Shown: positions 1 to 8,103, counted from the stretch's first letter. The stretch is DNA of 64,000 nucleotides from Pseudoalteromonas sp. T1lg48 (GCF_002964785.1 NZ_PQCC01000018.1:186001-250000); one strand, 5' to 3'. Made by a program: numbers and translations. Notes: generated by a model not told the origin, from the letters alone.

Positions 1-87
1 TTGATACACGGTAAACCTGGGTGGGACAAAAGCCTCCGCTGGCTGAATGTGGACGTGTTGCTGCATAGAAAGTCACTTGCTTATTGA
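1..87 (+). CDS. Possible C-terminal end of an upstream gene (partial)
   Basis: The first 28 codons of the window are open in frame 1 and end at a TGA at 85-87. The residues (IHGKPGWDKSLRWLNVDV and onward) have a protein-like composition with Trp, Lys and Leu spread through them, so this may be the tail of a gene that starts before the window. I do not recognise the family. It could equally be chance, since no start or ribosome binding site can be judged. It would run towards the end of bioA. Confidence 0.3.
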   Translation: MIHGKPGWDKSLRWLNVDVLLHRKSLAY

Positions 88-193
88 AAAGTTTGGTACT
101 CTAACAAAAAGCGGTGGGGAATTCCTAGCTAAATCCCGGGATTATGCGGTAATTTTCGCTATAAATGGGGTTTTTATTCACATTTACAGCAAG

Positions 194-216
194 TTGTTTG
201 CTTTGTGTGCAAACAA
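194..216. terminator. Stem-loop in the tail of bioA
   Basis: TTGTTTGC (194-201) and GCAAACAA (209-216) form a perfect 8-bp stem with a 7-nt loop, 34 bp beyond the bioA stop. There is no clear T-run on the bioA (minus) side, so this is at best a weak or Rho-assisted end. The rest of 88-249 holds no gene that I can see, only a 12-bp palindrome AATCCCGGGATT at 132-143. Confidence 0.35.
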
Positions 217-249
217 ATAAAATTACCGCTTGGCCATATTCCTTTTGAA

Positions 250-1551
250 CTAGTATTGTTTTTCTGCAATCGCCAGGTAAATTGCGTCACACAATGCCTC
301 GATGTCTTGCTCCGAGCTAACAAAAGGCGGCATAAGATAGACTAATTTACCGAAGGGTCGGATCCACACCCCTTGAGTAACAAAAAAACGCTGGATCTTA
401 GCGACATCGACCTGACTGTCGAGCTCTACCACACCAATGGCGCCCAAGGTGCGCACCGAGACAACGGCCTCGAGTTCTGTGCAGCGCATGAGCCGTTGCA
501 GCCACAGATTGATATTACTAACCTGTTGTTGCCAATCATTTTCCTGCAATAAGTTCAGGCTGGCGTTGGCAACGGCGCAGGCCAGGGGGTTGCCCATAAA
601 GGTGGGGCCATGCATTAAGACACCGGCTTCACCACTACAAATACCGCGCGCGACTTTATCGCTGGTTAGGGTGGCGGCTAAGGTCATATAGCCACCGGTC
701 AAGGCCTTGCCCACACACATGATATCCGGGCTGATATCCGCATGTTCGACGGCGAAAAGCTTGCCGGTACGGCCAAATCCTGTTGCGATTTCATCACAGA
801 TCAGTAGCACATCGTATTGGTCGCACAGGGCGCGTACGGTTTTTAGATAGTGCGGGTGGTAGAAGTTCATGCCGCCGGCATTTTGCACTATGGGCTCGAT
901 GATAAAAGCGGCAACATCTTGGTGATGCTCGGCAAAGTAACTGTCTAATTGCTCGGCTTCTTGCTCGTCAAACTCGCCATTAAAGGTACTTACCGGCTGC
1001 GGAACAAAGATTTGCTCGGGTAAGAAGCCGCGATACATGCTGTGCATGGAATTAACCGGATCGCAGACGCTCATTGCCGCAAAGGTATCGCCATGATAGC
1101 CCTTGCGCGGGGTCATGATCTTATGCTTTTGTTTGTGGCCCTGGCTGAACCAATATTGCAGCGCCATTTTAATCGCCACTTCAACACTGACAGAGCCTCC
1201 GTCTGCCAGAAACACCTTATCCAAAGGTGCCGGGGTCATAGTGATCAGCTTTTTACATAATTCCACCGCCGGAGCGTGGGTTATACCGCCAAACATCACA
1301 TGACTCATTTTCTCACTTTGCTCTTGCAGTGCCTTATTTAAGCTAGGGTGATTATAGCCATGCAGTGCACTCCACCACGAGGCCATGCCATCAACCAAGC
1401 TCTCGCCACTGGCTAAATGTAATCGCGTACCGCGGGCATGGGTGACTGGGTAGTTGGGCAGCGGTTTAAGCATTGAGGTATAGGGGTGCCAAATATGGTC
1501 ACGGTCAAATTCGACATCAATGGGGGTAGAGTCTGTATAATTATTATCCAT
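250..1551 (-). CDS. bioA: Adenosylmethionine-8-amino-7-oxononanoate aminotransferase (BioA)
   Basis: Class III PLP aminotransferase that makes 7,8-diaminopelargonate from KAPA with SAM as amino donor, in cytosolic biotin synthesis. The 433-residue length is normal. The N-terminal DRDHIWHPYTSM block is typical of BioA. IICDEIATGFGRTGKLFA (about 250-267) carries the PLP-contacting Asp, and CVGKALTGGYM places the Schiff-base lysine at about 282. It is transcribed divergently from bioBFCD across 95 bp, the usual arrangement in enterics and Alteromonadales, so the two units probably share control. The ATG at 1551 directly abuts a GGTAAACTT arm of an inverted repeat. Confidence 0.97.
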   Translation of the reverse strand: MDNNYTDSTPIDVEFDRDHIWHPYTSMLKPLPNYPVTHARGTRLHLASGESLVDGMASWWSALHGYNHPSLNKALQEQSEKMSHVMFGGITHAPAVELCKKLITMTPAPLDKVFLADGGSVSVEVAIKMALQYWFSQGHKQKHKIMTPRKGYHGDTFAAMSVCDPVNSMHSMYRGFLPEQIFVPQPVSTFNGEFDEQEAEQLDSYFAEHHQDVAAFIIEPIVQNAGGMNFYHPHYLKTVRALCDQYDVLLICDEIATGFGRTGKLFAVEHADISPDIMCVGKALTGGYMTLAATLTSDKVARGICSGEAGVLMHGPTFMGNPLACAVANASLNLLQENDWQQQVSNINLWLQRLMRCTELEAVVSVRTLGAIGVVELDSQVDVAKIQRFFVTQGVWIRPFGKLVYLMPPFVSSEQDIEALCDAIYLAIAEKQY

Positions 1552-1646
1552 AGGTAAACTTCAAACATTGCAATGGCGTTGACAATACTAAGGCAACTCG
1601 TAGACTGATACAAAATAAGTTTACCGTCGATAATAAAGAGAACCCC
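1552..1646. promoter_or_regulatory. Bidirectional bioA/bioB control region with inverted repeat
   Basis: For bioB, TTGACA (1579-1584), 16 bp, TAGACT (1601-1606) is a good sigma-70 promoter. For bioA, a weaker minus-strand pair TTGTAT-17-TAGTAT overlaps it. A perfect 9-bp inverted repeat, GGTAAACTT (1553-1561) and AAGTTTACC (1617-1625), brackets both. Its GTAAAC/GTTTAC cores resemble BirA half-sites (TTGTAAACC...GGTTTACAA), but the flanks differ and the 55-bp spacing is far wider than the known operator, so BirA binding is only an inference. The gene arrangement itself strongly predicts biotin-dependent repression somewhere here. Confidence 0.6.
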
Positions 1647-2690
1647 ATGCAACAGGCCGAAATTCGCCATAACTGGACTCATGAACAAGTAAAAGCACTT
1701 TTTGAAATGCCGTTTAACGATCTACTGTTTAAAGCGGCTAGCATCCATAGACAGCACTTTAACCCTAATGAGGTGCAGATCTCGACCCTGCTATCGATTA
1801 AGACTGGTGCCTGTCCGGAAGATTGCAAGTATTGTCCTCAGTCCGGCCACTATAAAACCGACCTAGAGCGCGAACGCTTGATGGAAGTGGAGAAGGTGGT
1901 AGAGCAGGCCCGTTTAGCAAAACAAAAAGGGGCGACCCGTTTTTGTATGGGCGCCGCCTGGTCAGACCCAAAAGACCGCGATATGCCGTATATCGAGAAA
2001 ATGGTCCGCGAGGTTAAAGAGCTTGGCCTTGAAACCTGTATGACCCTGGGCATGCTAGATAACGATAAAGCACACCAATTACGCGATGCCGGTTTGGATT
2101 ACTACAATCATAACCTGGATACCTCGCCTGAGTATTATCAACAGATCATCACCACGCGTACCTATCAGGACCGTTTAGACACCTTAGATCACGTTCGCGA
2201 TGCCGGCATGAAGGTGTGTTCGGGTGGTATCGTAGGCATGGGCGAGCAGGCTAAGGACAGATACGGCCTACTGATCCAGCTTGCTAACCTGCCAAAACAG
2301 CCGGAAAGTGTGCCAATCAATATGTTGGTGAAGGTAAAGGGCACACCGCTGGAAAATGTCGACGACCTGGATCACTTTGAATTTATCCGTACCATTGCCG
2401 TGGCGCGTATTATGATGCCGAAGAGCTATGTACGTCTGTCTGCCGGTCGTACGGCCATGAACGAGCAAATGCAAAGCATGTGTTTCTTCGCCGGCGCCAA
2501 CTCGATTTTCTACGGTGACAAGCTACTTACCACGGAAAACCCGGAAGCGGATACAGATATGAACCTTATTCGCAAGTTAGGCATGCGTCCGGCTCAGGGG
2601 GAAGACTATTCAGATGAAGCCTATGAAGCGTCTCTGAGCTCGGCGATTGCCGACAAGGCCGAATCCGAGCTGTTCTACGAAGCAAAATAA
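1647..2690 (+). CDS. bioB: Biotin synthase (BioB)
   Basis: Radical SAM enzyme that inserts sulfur into dethiobiotin, the last step of biotin synthesis. The 347-residue protein has the CxxxCxxC motif at Cys56, Cys60 and Cys63 ([11 protein letters not shown]) for the 4Fe-4S/SAM cluster. The later [12 protein letters not shown] and GGIVGMGE segments line the active site and auxiliary 2Fe-2S cluster in the family. The start ATG follows AAAGAGAACCCC, an acceptable ribosome binding site. First gene of bioBFCD; the next gene begins directly after its stop codon. Confidence 0.98.
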   Translation: MQQAEIRHNWTHEQVKALFEMPFNDLLFKAASIHRQHFNPNEVQISTLLSIKTGACPEDCKYCPQSGHYKTDLERERLMEVEKVVEQARLAKQKGATRFCMGAAWSDPKDRDMPYIEKMVREVKELGLETCMTLGMLDNDKAHQLRDAGLDYYNHNLDTSPEYYQQIITTRTYQDRLDTLDHVRDAGMKVCSGGIVGMGEQAKDRYGLLIQLANLPKQPESVPINMLVKVKGTPLENVDDLDHFEFIRTIAVARIMMPKSYVRLSAGRTAMNEQMQSMCFFAGANSIFYGDKLLTTENPEADTDMNLIRKLGMRPAQGEDYSDEAYEASLSSAIADKAESELFYEAK

Positions 2691-3818
2691 ATGGCGTTTG
2701 ACTATATACATGACGTATTAAAGGCGAGGCGGCAGCAACATTTGTTGCGCCGTCGTGTACTGGTGGAAGAAGTCAGTGCACGCAGCATTCGTGTGCAGGG
2801 GAACGACTACCTTAACTTTGCTTCGAACGACTACCTTGCTCTCGGGGATCTGCCCCTGAGTGAGCTAGCAGCCCGTTCCGGTTCCCACAGTTCTCCCTTA
2901 GTGACCGGCTATCAGCGCTGTCATCAGGCGTTGGAACAGCGCTTTTGCGATCTGCTTGGTTATCAAAGCGCCATGCTTTTTCCCAGTGGCTTTAGTGCCA
3001 ATATCAGTGTGTTAAAAGCGCTGTTTGCCGAGAGTAATGATGCCTTGATTGTGCAGGATAAGCTTAATCATGCCAGCTTGATCGACGGCGGCCTGCAAGC
3101 CAATGCCGCCATGCAACGCTTTAACCATAACAACCTAAGCCACTTACAGGCTCGCTTGAGTAAATCCAAGGCGAGTAACAAACTGGTGGTCAGTGAAGGG
3201 GTGTTTTCGATGGACGGCGATTGCGCGCCGGTCGATGACCTTCATGCCCTGTGTCGTGCCCATGATGCCTGGTTTATGCTTGATGACGCCCATGGTTTTG
3301 GCGTACTCGGTGAGGGCTTAGGCTCAGCGGTTAAGGGTAATACTCGCCCAGATATTCTGGTGATCACCTTCGGTAAGGCGCTGGCCAGCCATGGCGCCGT
3401 GGTGTTGGCATCAACGCCCGTGATAGAGCTACTGCTGCAGGGTAATCGCGATTATATCTATTCCACCTCTATCTCGCCCATGCAGTGTGCCATTACCGAG
3501 CAGCGTTTGACGCAATTACTTAATGCGAAGGCACTGCGTCAGCAATTGCAAAGTAATATCGCTTATTTTAGAGAGCGATGTGCACAGTCGTCTTTGGCAT
3601 TAATGGAATCGCAGACGCCGATACAGCCGCTGATTGTGGGTGATAGCGAAAGCGCCTTGCAGATGCAAACCGATTTACGTGAGCAGGGGATCTGGCTCAG
3701 TGCCATCCGCCCGCCTACGGTTGCCCATAATACCGCGCGTTTACGTATTACCTTGACCGCGGCCCATCAACAGCAGGACATAGACACCCTGGTCAAGGCC
3801 CTGGAGTCCTGTAGATGA
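2691..3818 (+). CDS. bioF: 8-amino-7-oxononanoate synthase (BioF)
   Basis: PLP enzyme of the alpha-oxoamine synthase family that condenses pimeloyl-ACP with alanine to give KAPA. The 375-residue length is slightly short but normal. FASNDYLAL near residue 45, LDDAHGFGVLG (PLP-contacting Asp and His) and TFGKALASHGA (Schiff-base Lys) are all present. Its ATG follows the bioB TAA with no gap, so translation is probably coupled, and it overlaps bioC by 4 bp (ATGA). Confidence 0.97.
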   Translation: MAFDYIHDVLKARRQQHLLRRRVLVEEVSARSIRVQGNDYLNFASNDYLALGDLPLSELAARSGSHSSPLVTGYQRCHQALEQRFCDLLGYQSAMLFPSGFSANISVLKALFAESNDALIVQDKLNHASLIDGGLQANAAMQRFNHNNLSHLQARLSKSKASNKLVVSEGVFSMDGDCAPVDDLHALCRAHDAWFMLDDAHGFGVLGEGLGSAVKGNTRPDILVITFGKALASHGAVVLASTPVIELLLQGNRDYIYSTSISPMQCAITEQRLTQLLNAKALRQQLQSNIAYFRERCAQSSLALMESQTPIQPLIVGDSESALQMQTDLREQGIWLSAIRPPTVAHNTARLRITLTAAHQQQDIDTLVKALESCR

Positions 3819-4558
3819 GCGTGGCGTTAAAGCAACAAACACAATCGCATTTTTCTAAGGCGGCGTGTCGCTATCAGCACCATGCCCGCGTTCAGGGCAG
3901 TGCCAGCGACGTGCTATTGGCGCGACTGGCACAGCGGCCATTAGGACTGTGTTTGGATTTAGGGGCAGGGCCCGGCGTTAACAGTGCGGCCCTTGCGGCG
4001 CAAAGTGATGCGCTTATCGCCCTGGATTTATCCTCATCGATGCTGGCGCAAATACGTACACCCAGCGTTAAAATCTGTGCCGATATGGATGCGCTGCCTT
4101 TGCAAGCTAATAGCCTGGACACTGTATTTAGCAATTTTGCCATGCAATGGTCGAGTGATATAAACATCGTCATGCGCGAGCTTTATCGTGTGCTCAGGCC
4201 AAAGGGGCGCGCTTATCTGGCCATCGTTGCCGCCGACTCTTTGGTTGAGGTTAAAAGCGCCTTTGCCAGTATTGGTCGTGAGGCCATTAATCATTTCGCT
4301 ACCTTGGAAGAAATGGGCATGGCGGCACAAAATGCCGGCTTCAAGATAAACTGGCAGCAACAATTGCCCTTGTTCGACATCTATGAAAGTGCGAAGGAAG
4401 CCCTAAAAAGCCTCTCTGCCATAGGTGCGAACAGCGCCGAGCAGGGCCATAAGGCACTGACTAAAGGCGAGTACGCTCAGATATTAAAGTACTTAGAGGG
4501 CGACAAACCCGAAGTCGCCGTAAGTTATAACGTGGCCTTTTTGGAACTCATTAAATGA
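3815..4558 (+). CDS. bioC: Malonyl-ACP O-methyltransferase (BioC)
   Basis: SAM-dependent methyltransferase that caps malonyl-ACP as its methyl ester so that fatty acid synthesis can build the pimeloyl chain. The 247-residue protein has the class I motif LCLDLGAGPGVNSA near residue 45, the acidic strand-2 motif (LIALDLSSSML) and SNFAMQWSSD, which is typical of BioC. It overlaps bioF and bioD by 4 bp each (ATGA), so all three are probably translationally coupled. No bioH esterase is seen in the window, so the partner that releases pimeloyl-ACP lies elsewhere. Confidence 0.94.
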   Translation: MSVALKQQTQSHFSKAACRYQHHARVQGSASDVLLARLAQRPLGLCLDLGAGPGVNSAALAAQSDALIALDLSSSMLAQIRTPSVKICADMDALPLQANSLDTVFSNFAMQWSSDINIVMRELYRVLRPKGRAYLAIVAADSLVEVKSAFASIGREAINHFATLEEMGMAAQNAGFKINWQQQLPLFDIYESAKEALKSLSAIGANSAEQGHKALTKGEYAQILKYLEGDKPEVAVSYNVAFLELIK

Positions 4559-5235
4559 AACAATTTTTTATTACCGCCACGGACACCGATGCCGGTAAAA
4601 CTCATGTGACCAGCCTTTTGCTTAAACTGGCGGTACAACATAAGCGTAAGGCCTTAGGCTTTAAACCCATTGCCGCCGGTGCCGAGCACGCCTTTGGTCG
4701 TCTGGTGAACACCGATGCCTTAACCTTAATCGAAAGCGGCAATACTCAGGCTTTGTACGAGCAGGTGAACCCCTTTATTTATGAGCCGCCCATCGCTCCC
4801 CATATTGCTGCGGAGCAACAGGGAGAGCAGATCACCCTGGCCAAGCTAGACAGGGCCTATGAAGAGATCAGTGCCTTGGACGTTGACATCCTGCTCACCG
4901 AAGGAGCCGGTGGTTGGCTGTTGCCTATTAATGACCACGAATTACTCAGTGACTGGGTGGCGGCAGCCAACCTGCCGGTGATCCTGGTGGTGGGCATGAA
5001 ACTGGGCTGTTTAAATCATGCCCTATTAACCATGGCTTCCTTGCAACAGTGTGGGGTCGAGGTCGCAGGTTGGATTGCCAATCAGGTAGACCCAGAGATG
5101 GCGCAATACGATGCTAACCTCGCGACCTTAAAGGCACGTTTGCCGGTACCCATGTTGGCGGAAAGCCCGTACAGCGAGGGAACGCCAAAATTACGCGTTC
5201 ACGGCGCCTTAATGGATGTGTTGGCGCTGCGCTAG
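4555..5235 (+). CDS. bioD: Dethiobiotin synthetase (BioD)
   Basis: ATP-dependent enzyme that closes the ureido ring of dethiobiotin from diaminopelargonate and CO2. The 226-residue length matches the family. The P-loop is at residues 8-16 (TDTDAGKT), and TEGAGGWLLP near 115 contacts substrate. It is the last gene of the bio operon and overlaps bioC by 4 bp. No convincing terminator follows within the 150 bp before htpX, so some read-through into htpX is possible. Confidence 0.97.
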   Translation: MKQFFITATDTDAGKTHVTSLLLKLAVQHKRKALGFKPIAAGAEHAFGRLVNTDALTLIESGNTQALYEQVNPFIYEPPIAPHIAAEQQGEQITLAKLDRAYEEISALDVDILLTEGAGGWLLPINDHELLSDWVAAANLPVILVVGMKLGCLNHALLTMASLQQCGVEVAGWIANQVDPEMAQYDANLATLKARLPVPMLAESPYSEGTPKLRVHGALMDVLALR

Positions 5236-5294
5236 CCCCTGCGTATCCCCCTGAGCGCTGTTACAACTATTTACAATTGTTCATGAAGCTATGT

Positions 5295-5324
5295 CTTGAT
5301 GCCGTCATAGTTAGCCTATATATA
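5295..5324 (+). promoter_or_regulatory. Candidate htpX promoter
   Basis: CTTGAT (5295-5300), 14 bp, then CCTATATAT (5315-5323) partly fits a heat-shock sigma-32 promoter (CTTGAA, 13-14 bp, CCCCATnT). The same bases also read as a sigma-70 promoter, TTGATG-17-TATATA. HtpX is heat- and envelope-stress induced in other gammaproteobacteria, so either reading is plausible. The site lies about 125 bp before the htpX start. Confidence 0.45.
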
Positions 5325-5388
5325 GAACTCATGGCCAGAGTGATGCTATCCATTATGGGTCAAGGTCAACCCTAAGGGAGGACCCCTA

Positions 5389-5424
5389 ATGAATAATCTT
5401 ACTCGATTGGAGAATGAAGTATGA
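5389..5424 (+). CDS. Putative 11-codon leader ORF coupled to htpX
   Basis: ATG at 5389 opens an 11-codon frame, [11 protein letters not shown], ending in TGA at 5422-5424. A strong Shine-Dalgarno run, AAGGGAGGA, ends 6 bases before this ATG and is better than the one in front of htpX. The stop overlaps the htpX start as ATGA, the classic geometry for translational coupling. This is inferred from sequence alone; the peptide has no recognisable function and may only deliver ribosomes to htpX. Confidence 0.4.
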   Translation: MNNLTRLENEV

Positions 5425-6281
5425 AACGTGTTGTGCTGTTTTTATTGACCAACCTGGCAGTGATGCTGGTGCTCGGGGTGGTGTTATCGATTATTTTTGC
5501 TGTTTTTGGTATTTCTTCACGCAGCATGGGCGGTATCCTGACCATCGCCGCGGTATTCGGCTTTGGCGGCGCATTTATTTCTTTAGCCATGTCTAAATGG
5601 ATCGCCAAGCGCTCCACCGGCGCCTATGTGATAGAACACGCCCGCACCGACACAGAGCAATGGCTGGTTGCGACCGTGGCCGAGCAGGCTCAGCAGCGCG
5701 GCATTAAAATGCCCGAGGTAGCCATTTACGATAGCCCTGAGATCAACGCCTTTGCTACCGGCCCATCAAAAAATAACGCCCTGGTTGCGGTCAGCAGCGG
5801 TCTGCTGCATAACATGACCAAGGATGAAGCCCAGGCGGTGCTGGCGCACGAGGTCTCACATGTTGCCAACGGCGATATGGTGACCCTGACCCTGATCCAA
5901 GGCGTGGTAAATACCTTTGTGATCTTCCTGGCCAAGGTGCTAGCCGGTGTGGTGGATAACTTCCTAAGCGGCAACGAAGAAGAGAGCGGCCCAAGCTGGA
6001 CGTATTTCCTCTTTGATATGCTGTTTCAAATCCTCTTTGGCGTGCTGGCCTCCGTGGTTGTTGCCTACTTCAGCCGTAAACGTGAATATGCCGCCGACCG
6101 AGGTGCAGCAGAACTAGTTGGCGCTAATAAGATGCGTGCCGCACTGGAACGTTTAAAAGGGAACCGTGAGTCGCAATTAGAAGGTTCAATGATGGCCTTT
6201 GGTATCGCCTCAGGGCGTTCAATTGGGGAGTTGTTTGCATCGCACCCACCACTGGATTCGCGTATCAACGCATTAAAGTAA
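5421..6281 (+). CDS. htpX: Membrane zinc metalloprotease HtpX
   Basis: M48-family protease of the inner membrane that degrades misfolded membrane proteins with FtsH. At 286 residues it is close to E. coli HtpX (293). Two N-terminal membrane segments (about 4-30 and 38-57) precede the HEVSH zinc motif at 143-147. A hydrophobic pair at about 160-215 and a downstream REYAADRGA glutamate (about 226) complete the site. The start at 5421 has GGAG 8 bases upstream and overlaps the stop of the short leader ORF. Downstream it runs into the repeat element at 6286. Confidence 0.97.
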   Translation: MKRVVLFLLTNLAVMLVLGVVLSIIFAVFGISSRSMGGILTIAAVFGFGGAFISLAMSKWIAKRSTGAYVIEHARTDTEQWLVATVAEQAQQRGIKMPEVAIYDSPEINAFATGPSKNNALVAVSSGLLHNMTKDEAQAVLAHEVSHVANGDMVTLTLIQGVVNTFVIFLAKVLAGVVDNFLSGNEEESGPSWTYFLFDMLFQILFGVLASVVVAYFSRKREYAADRGAAELVGANKMRAALERLKGNRESQLEGSMMAFGIASGRSIGELFASHPPLDSRINALK

Positions 6282-6285
6282 TGAA

Positions 6286-6447
6286 ATACCAATTCACTTA
6301 AATAGCTAATCATTCTAGCGGGCTAAACATCGTGCTCACCGCGTTGGATTTTTTCTATGTAGAATAACTACATAAGAAAAATTCCGTCTTGTGATCACAT
6401 CATTTATCCAGCGCTATATCTGATTTAATACTTAACAGAATTGGTAT
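6286..6447 (+). repeat. MITE-like repeat, copy A
   Basis: A 162-bp element bounded by ATACCAATTC (6286-6295) and GAATTGGTAT (6438-6447), a perfect 10-bp terminal inverted repeat whose ends can be read as a TA target duplication around CCAATTC...GAATTGG. An inner palindrome, TATGTAG/CTACATA, sits near the middle. Copy B at 14681-14843 is about 90% identical in the opposite orientation. There is no coding capacity. It lies between the htpX stop and a terminator, and is probably a non-autonomous mobile element. Confidence 0.85.
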
Positions 6448-6473
6448 AAAAAAGGGCCAAAAGGCCCTTTTTT
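6448..6473. terminator. Bidirectional terminator, htpX / small gene
   Basis: AAAAAAGGGCC (6448-6458), loop AAAA, GGCCCTTTTTT (6463-6473). The symmetric A- and T-runs let it end htpX on the plus strand and the 68-residue gene on the minus strand. Confidence 0.9.
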
Positions 6474-6480
6474 ATCGATT

Positions 6481-6687
6481 TTAATTGCTCGCTTGTTCGC
6501 GCGCTTGCTGATTGGGCAGCAGTTGCTCGACGATTTCCCTGGCCGACAGGGTATAACGCACCCCGTCAAACATCACCGACGTATACTCGTCGATGCCGGT
6601 GATCCCCGTCAATGTCCATCCCTCACCGCGTTGTGGGCAGTAGACTGTGGTGGTAGGAGGCACCATGATGAATTGTTCTTGGCTCAT
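6481..6687 (-). CDS. Small hypothetical protein (68 aa)
   Basis: I do not recognise this family. The product is soluble-looking, with no membrane segment: it opens MSQEQFIMVPPTTTVYCPQRG, followed by alternating hydrophobic strands (WTLTGITGIDEYTSVMFDGVRYTL) that suggest a small beta-rich fold, and a polar helical tail. It ends 8 bp from a strong bidirectional terminator, which supports a real gene on this strand. An 80-codon frame overlaps it on the plus strand but looks less protein-like. The ribosome binding site is weak. Confidence 0.6.
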   Translation of the reverse strand: MSQEQFIMVPPTTTVYCPQRGEGWTLTGITGIDEYTSVMFDGVRYTLSAREIVEQLLPNQQAREQASN

Positions 6688-6767
6688 GCTGTTGCTATTT
6701 TTAAACTTGCCGATAGCGCTAGTTTAAGGCAATAATCCGACAACTCAACCTCTGCTCCACAAGTTTA

Positions 6768-7250
6768 ATGATTTATTGCCCAGAAGGCTCGCTGACACTG
6801 CGACCTGTACGCCATAAAGATGCGAGGGACCTTTATGCGTTACTTACACATCCCGAGGTAGTTCGTTACAACGATTATGCCGCGCCCTCAAAACAACAGG
6901 TGCGAGACATTATTCAAGGCGATATTGAGCTTTTACTTACGACTCAAGGAGTGCGTATGGCCATCGTTTATCAAGGGCAGCTAATAGGCAGTTGTGGGAT
7001 TTATGACGCCCATACTCAGGTCGCGAAAATAGGCTATGAACTCCACCCCGGGTTTTGGGGGCGAGGTTTGATGTATCAGGCCTTGTCTTTGCTCTTGGCC
7101 CAGGGTGGGCAATATATGAGTGCGGGGGTAACGACCCTTGAGGCCCAGGTGCACAGGGATAATTTACGCAGTATTAAGCTGCTAAACCGCCTCGGGTTTG
7201 TATTTGTTGAGCAAGGCCGCTATCGCTTACCCTGGAAAGTACACACTTAG
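6768..7250 (+). CDS. GNAT-family N-acetyltransferase
   Basis: 160-residue protein of the RimJ/RimL-like acetyltransferase group, which moves acetyl from acetyl-CoA to an amine. LTLRPVRHKDARDLYALLTHPEV (opening at about residue 8), IGYELHPGFWGRGLMYQAL (acetyl-CoA-binding strand and loop, about 88-106) and LEAQVHRDNLRSIKLLNRLGF (the N-R-S-I-K-L/LGF signature, about 125-145) are all visible. The substrate cannot be told; protein N-termini, antibiotics or small amines are all possible. No obvious ribosome binding site precedes the ATG at 6768. It converges on the TetR gene. Confidence 0.85.
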   Translation: MIYCPEGSLTLRPVRHKDARDLYALLTHPEVVRYNDYAAPSKQQVRDIIQGDIELLLTTQGVRMAIVYQGQLIGSCGIYDAHTQVAKIGYELHPGFWGRGLMYQALSLLLAQGGQYMSAGVTTLEAQVHRDNLRSIKLLNRLGFVFVEQGRYRLPWKVHT

Positions 7251-7274
7251 CGAGAAGGGAGAGTAGATCTCGCT

Positions 7275-7814
7275 TTAGAGCAGGGCAATCTTGGCACTGA
7301 GACGGCGGACCAGGGTTGAGACATCTGGGTGTTCACAATTGAGCCCTTCAATCAGGGTCATAAAGTAGCAATCCATCATGGCAGCGGCCCGCACCTCGTC
7401 ATATTGCCGAGTACCATCGAATAACAGCTTTTTAAACTCTTCCATTTGCGCACTAAAAAATGCGCCTTGCCATACCAAGCCTTGCAACAAAGACTTACTG
7501 AATTCGATGTGCTGCAGATAAAACCGATAGAGGTGTTGTGCGTAGTGGCGCATTTTCAACTTTGGCAGTTCAAACGTATCCTCATGCTTGGCCTTGGCAA
7601 TTACCTCATCGATGTGCATCAGCATCAGCTGGCGCAGCAAATCATCTTTATTTTCAAAGTGGGTGAATAGGGTGCCGTTGGCAACCTGGGCAGTTTTGGC
7701 GATATCGCGTGTAGAAGTAGCTGCAAAACCGCGCTCCTGAAATAATCGCCAGGCCGCACTCATGATACGTTCGCGAGTTAATTGTTTTTTGCTTGTTACT
7801 TCTTTATTGCTCAC
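7275..7814 (-). CDS. TetR-family transcriptional regulator
   Basis: 179-residue DNA-binding repressor. The N-terminal helix-turn-helix reads RERIMSAAWRLFQERGFAAT then TSTRDIAKTAQVANGTLFTHF, with the conserved FENKDDLL that follows the recognition helix; the C-terminal ligand domain is not diagnostic. It diverges from a 70-residue membrane protein 63 bp away, and a perfect 12-bp palindrome lies between them, so it probably represses itself and that neighbour. The inducer is unknown. Confidence 0.9.
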   Translation of the reverse strand: MSNKEVTSKKQLTRERIMSAAWRLFQERGFAATSTRDIAKTAQVANGTLFTHFENKDDLLRQLMLMHIDEVIAKAKHEDTFELPKLKMRHYAQHLYRFYLQHIEFSKSLLQGLVWQGAFFSAQMEEFKKLLFDGTRQYDEVRAAAMMDCYFMTLIEGLNCEHPDVSTLVRRLSAKIALL

Positions 7815-7839
7815 AAAACACCTGTTTTAAAACTGGAAA

Positions 7840-7851
7840 TGAGCGCGCTCA
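7840..7851. promoter_or_regulatory. Palindromic candidate operator TGAGCGCGCTCA
   Basis: A perfect 12-bp palindrome in the 63-bp divergent gap between the TetR gene and the small membrane protein gene. It is flanked by TTTTAAAA on both sides (7825-7832 and 7853-7860), giving a wider symmetric region. Position and symmetry suit a TetR-family dimer; binding is inferred. Confidence 0.5.
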
Positions 7852-7877
7852 ATTTTAAAATCGTTAAGGAAAACAGC

Positions 7878-8090
7878 ATGAAATCAATTACTAACCTTGC
7901 CACCTGGGCTTTTGGCTATATCTTATTTATGCCATTTATCATTTTTTATAGTTATATCCTAGGTCCTATACTCAAAGCAATTTTACTGCCTGGCGGTTTA
8001 ACCCTCTTGACGCTTATTTTAGGCCCCAAAGAGACGATAAGGGCGTGGCGAGACGCTAACGCATCGGGTCAAAATAGCAAGTCCCGATAA
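7878..8090 (+). CDS. Small membrane protein (70 aa)
   Basis: Unrecognised inner-membrane protein. Two hydrophobic stretches, about residues 7-25 (ATWAFGYILFMPFIIFYS) and 28-47 (GPILKAILLPGGLTLLTLIL), are followed by a charged, Ser/Asn-rich cytosolic-looking tail. I chose the ATG at 7878 because AAGGAA lies 7-8 bases upstream; the frame stays open to 7782 but that longer form would overlap the TetR start. Divergence from the TetR gene across a palindrome suggests it is the regulated target. Confidence 0.7.
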   Translation: MKSITNLATWAFGYILFMPFIIFYSYILGPILKAILLPGGLTLLTLILGPKETIRAWRDANASGQNSKSR

Positions 8091-8103
8091 CACCATTTTA
8101 TCC

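Noticed and set aside
1553..1625. A canonical BirA operator in the bio gap
   Set aside because: The half-site flanks and the 55-bp spacing do not match TTGTAAACC-N15-GGTTTACAA; kept only as a candidate inverted repeat.
6493..6735. 80-codon plus-strand frame over the 68-aa gene
   Set aside because: Less protein-like composition than the minus-strand frame, and the nearby bidirectional terminator fits a minus-strand gene ending at 6481.
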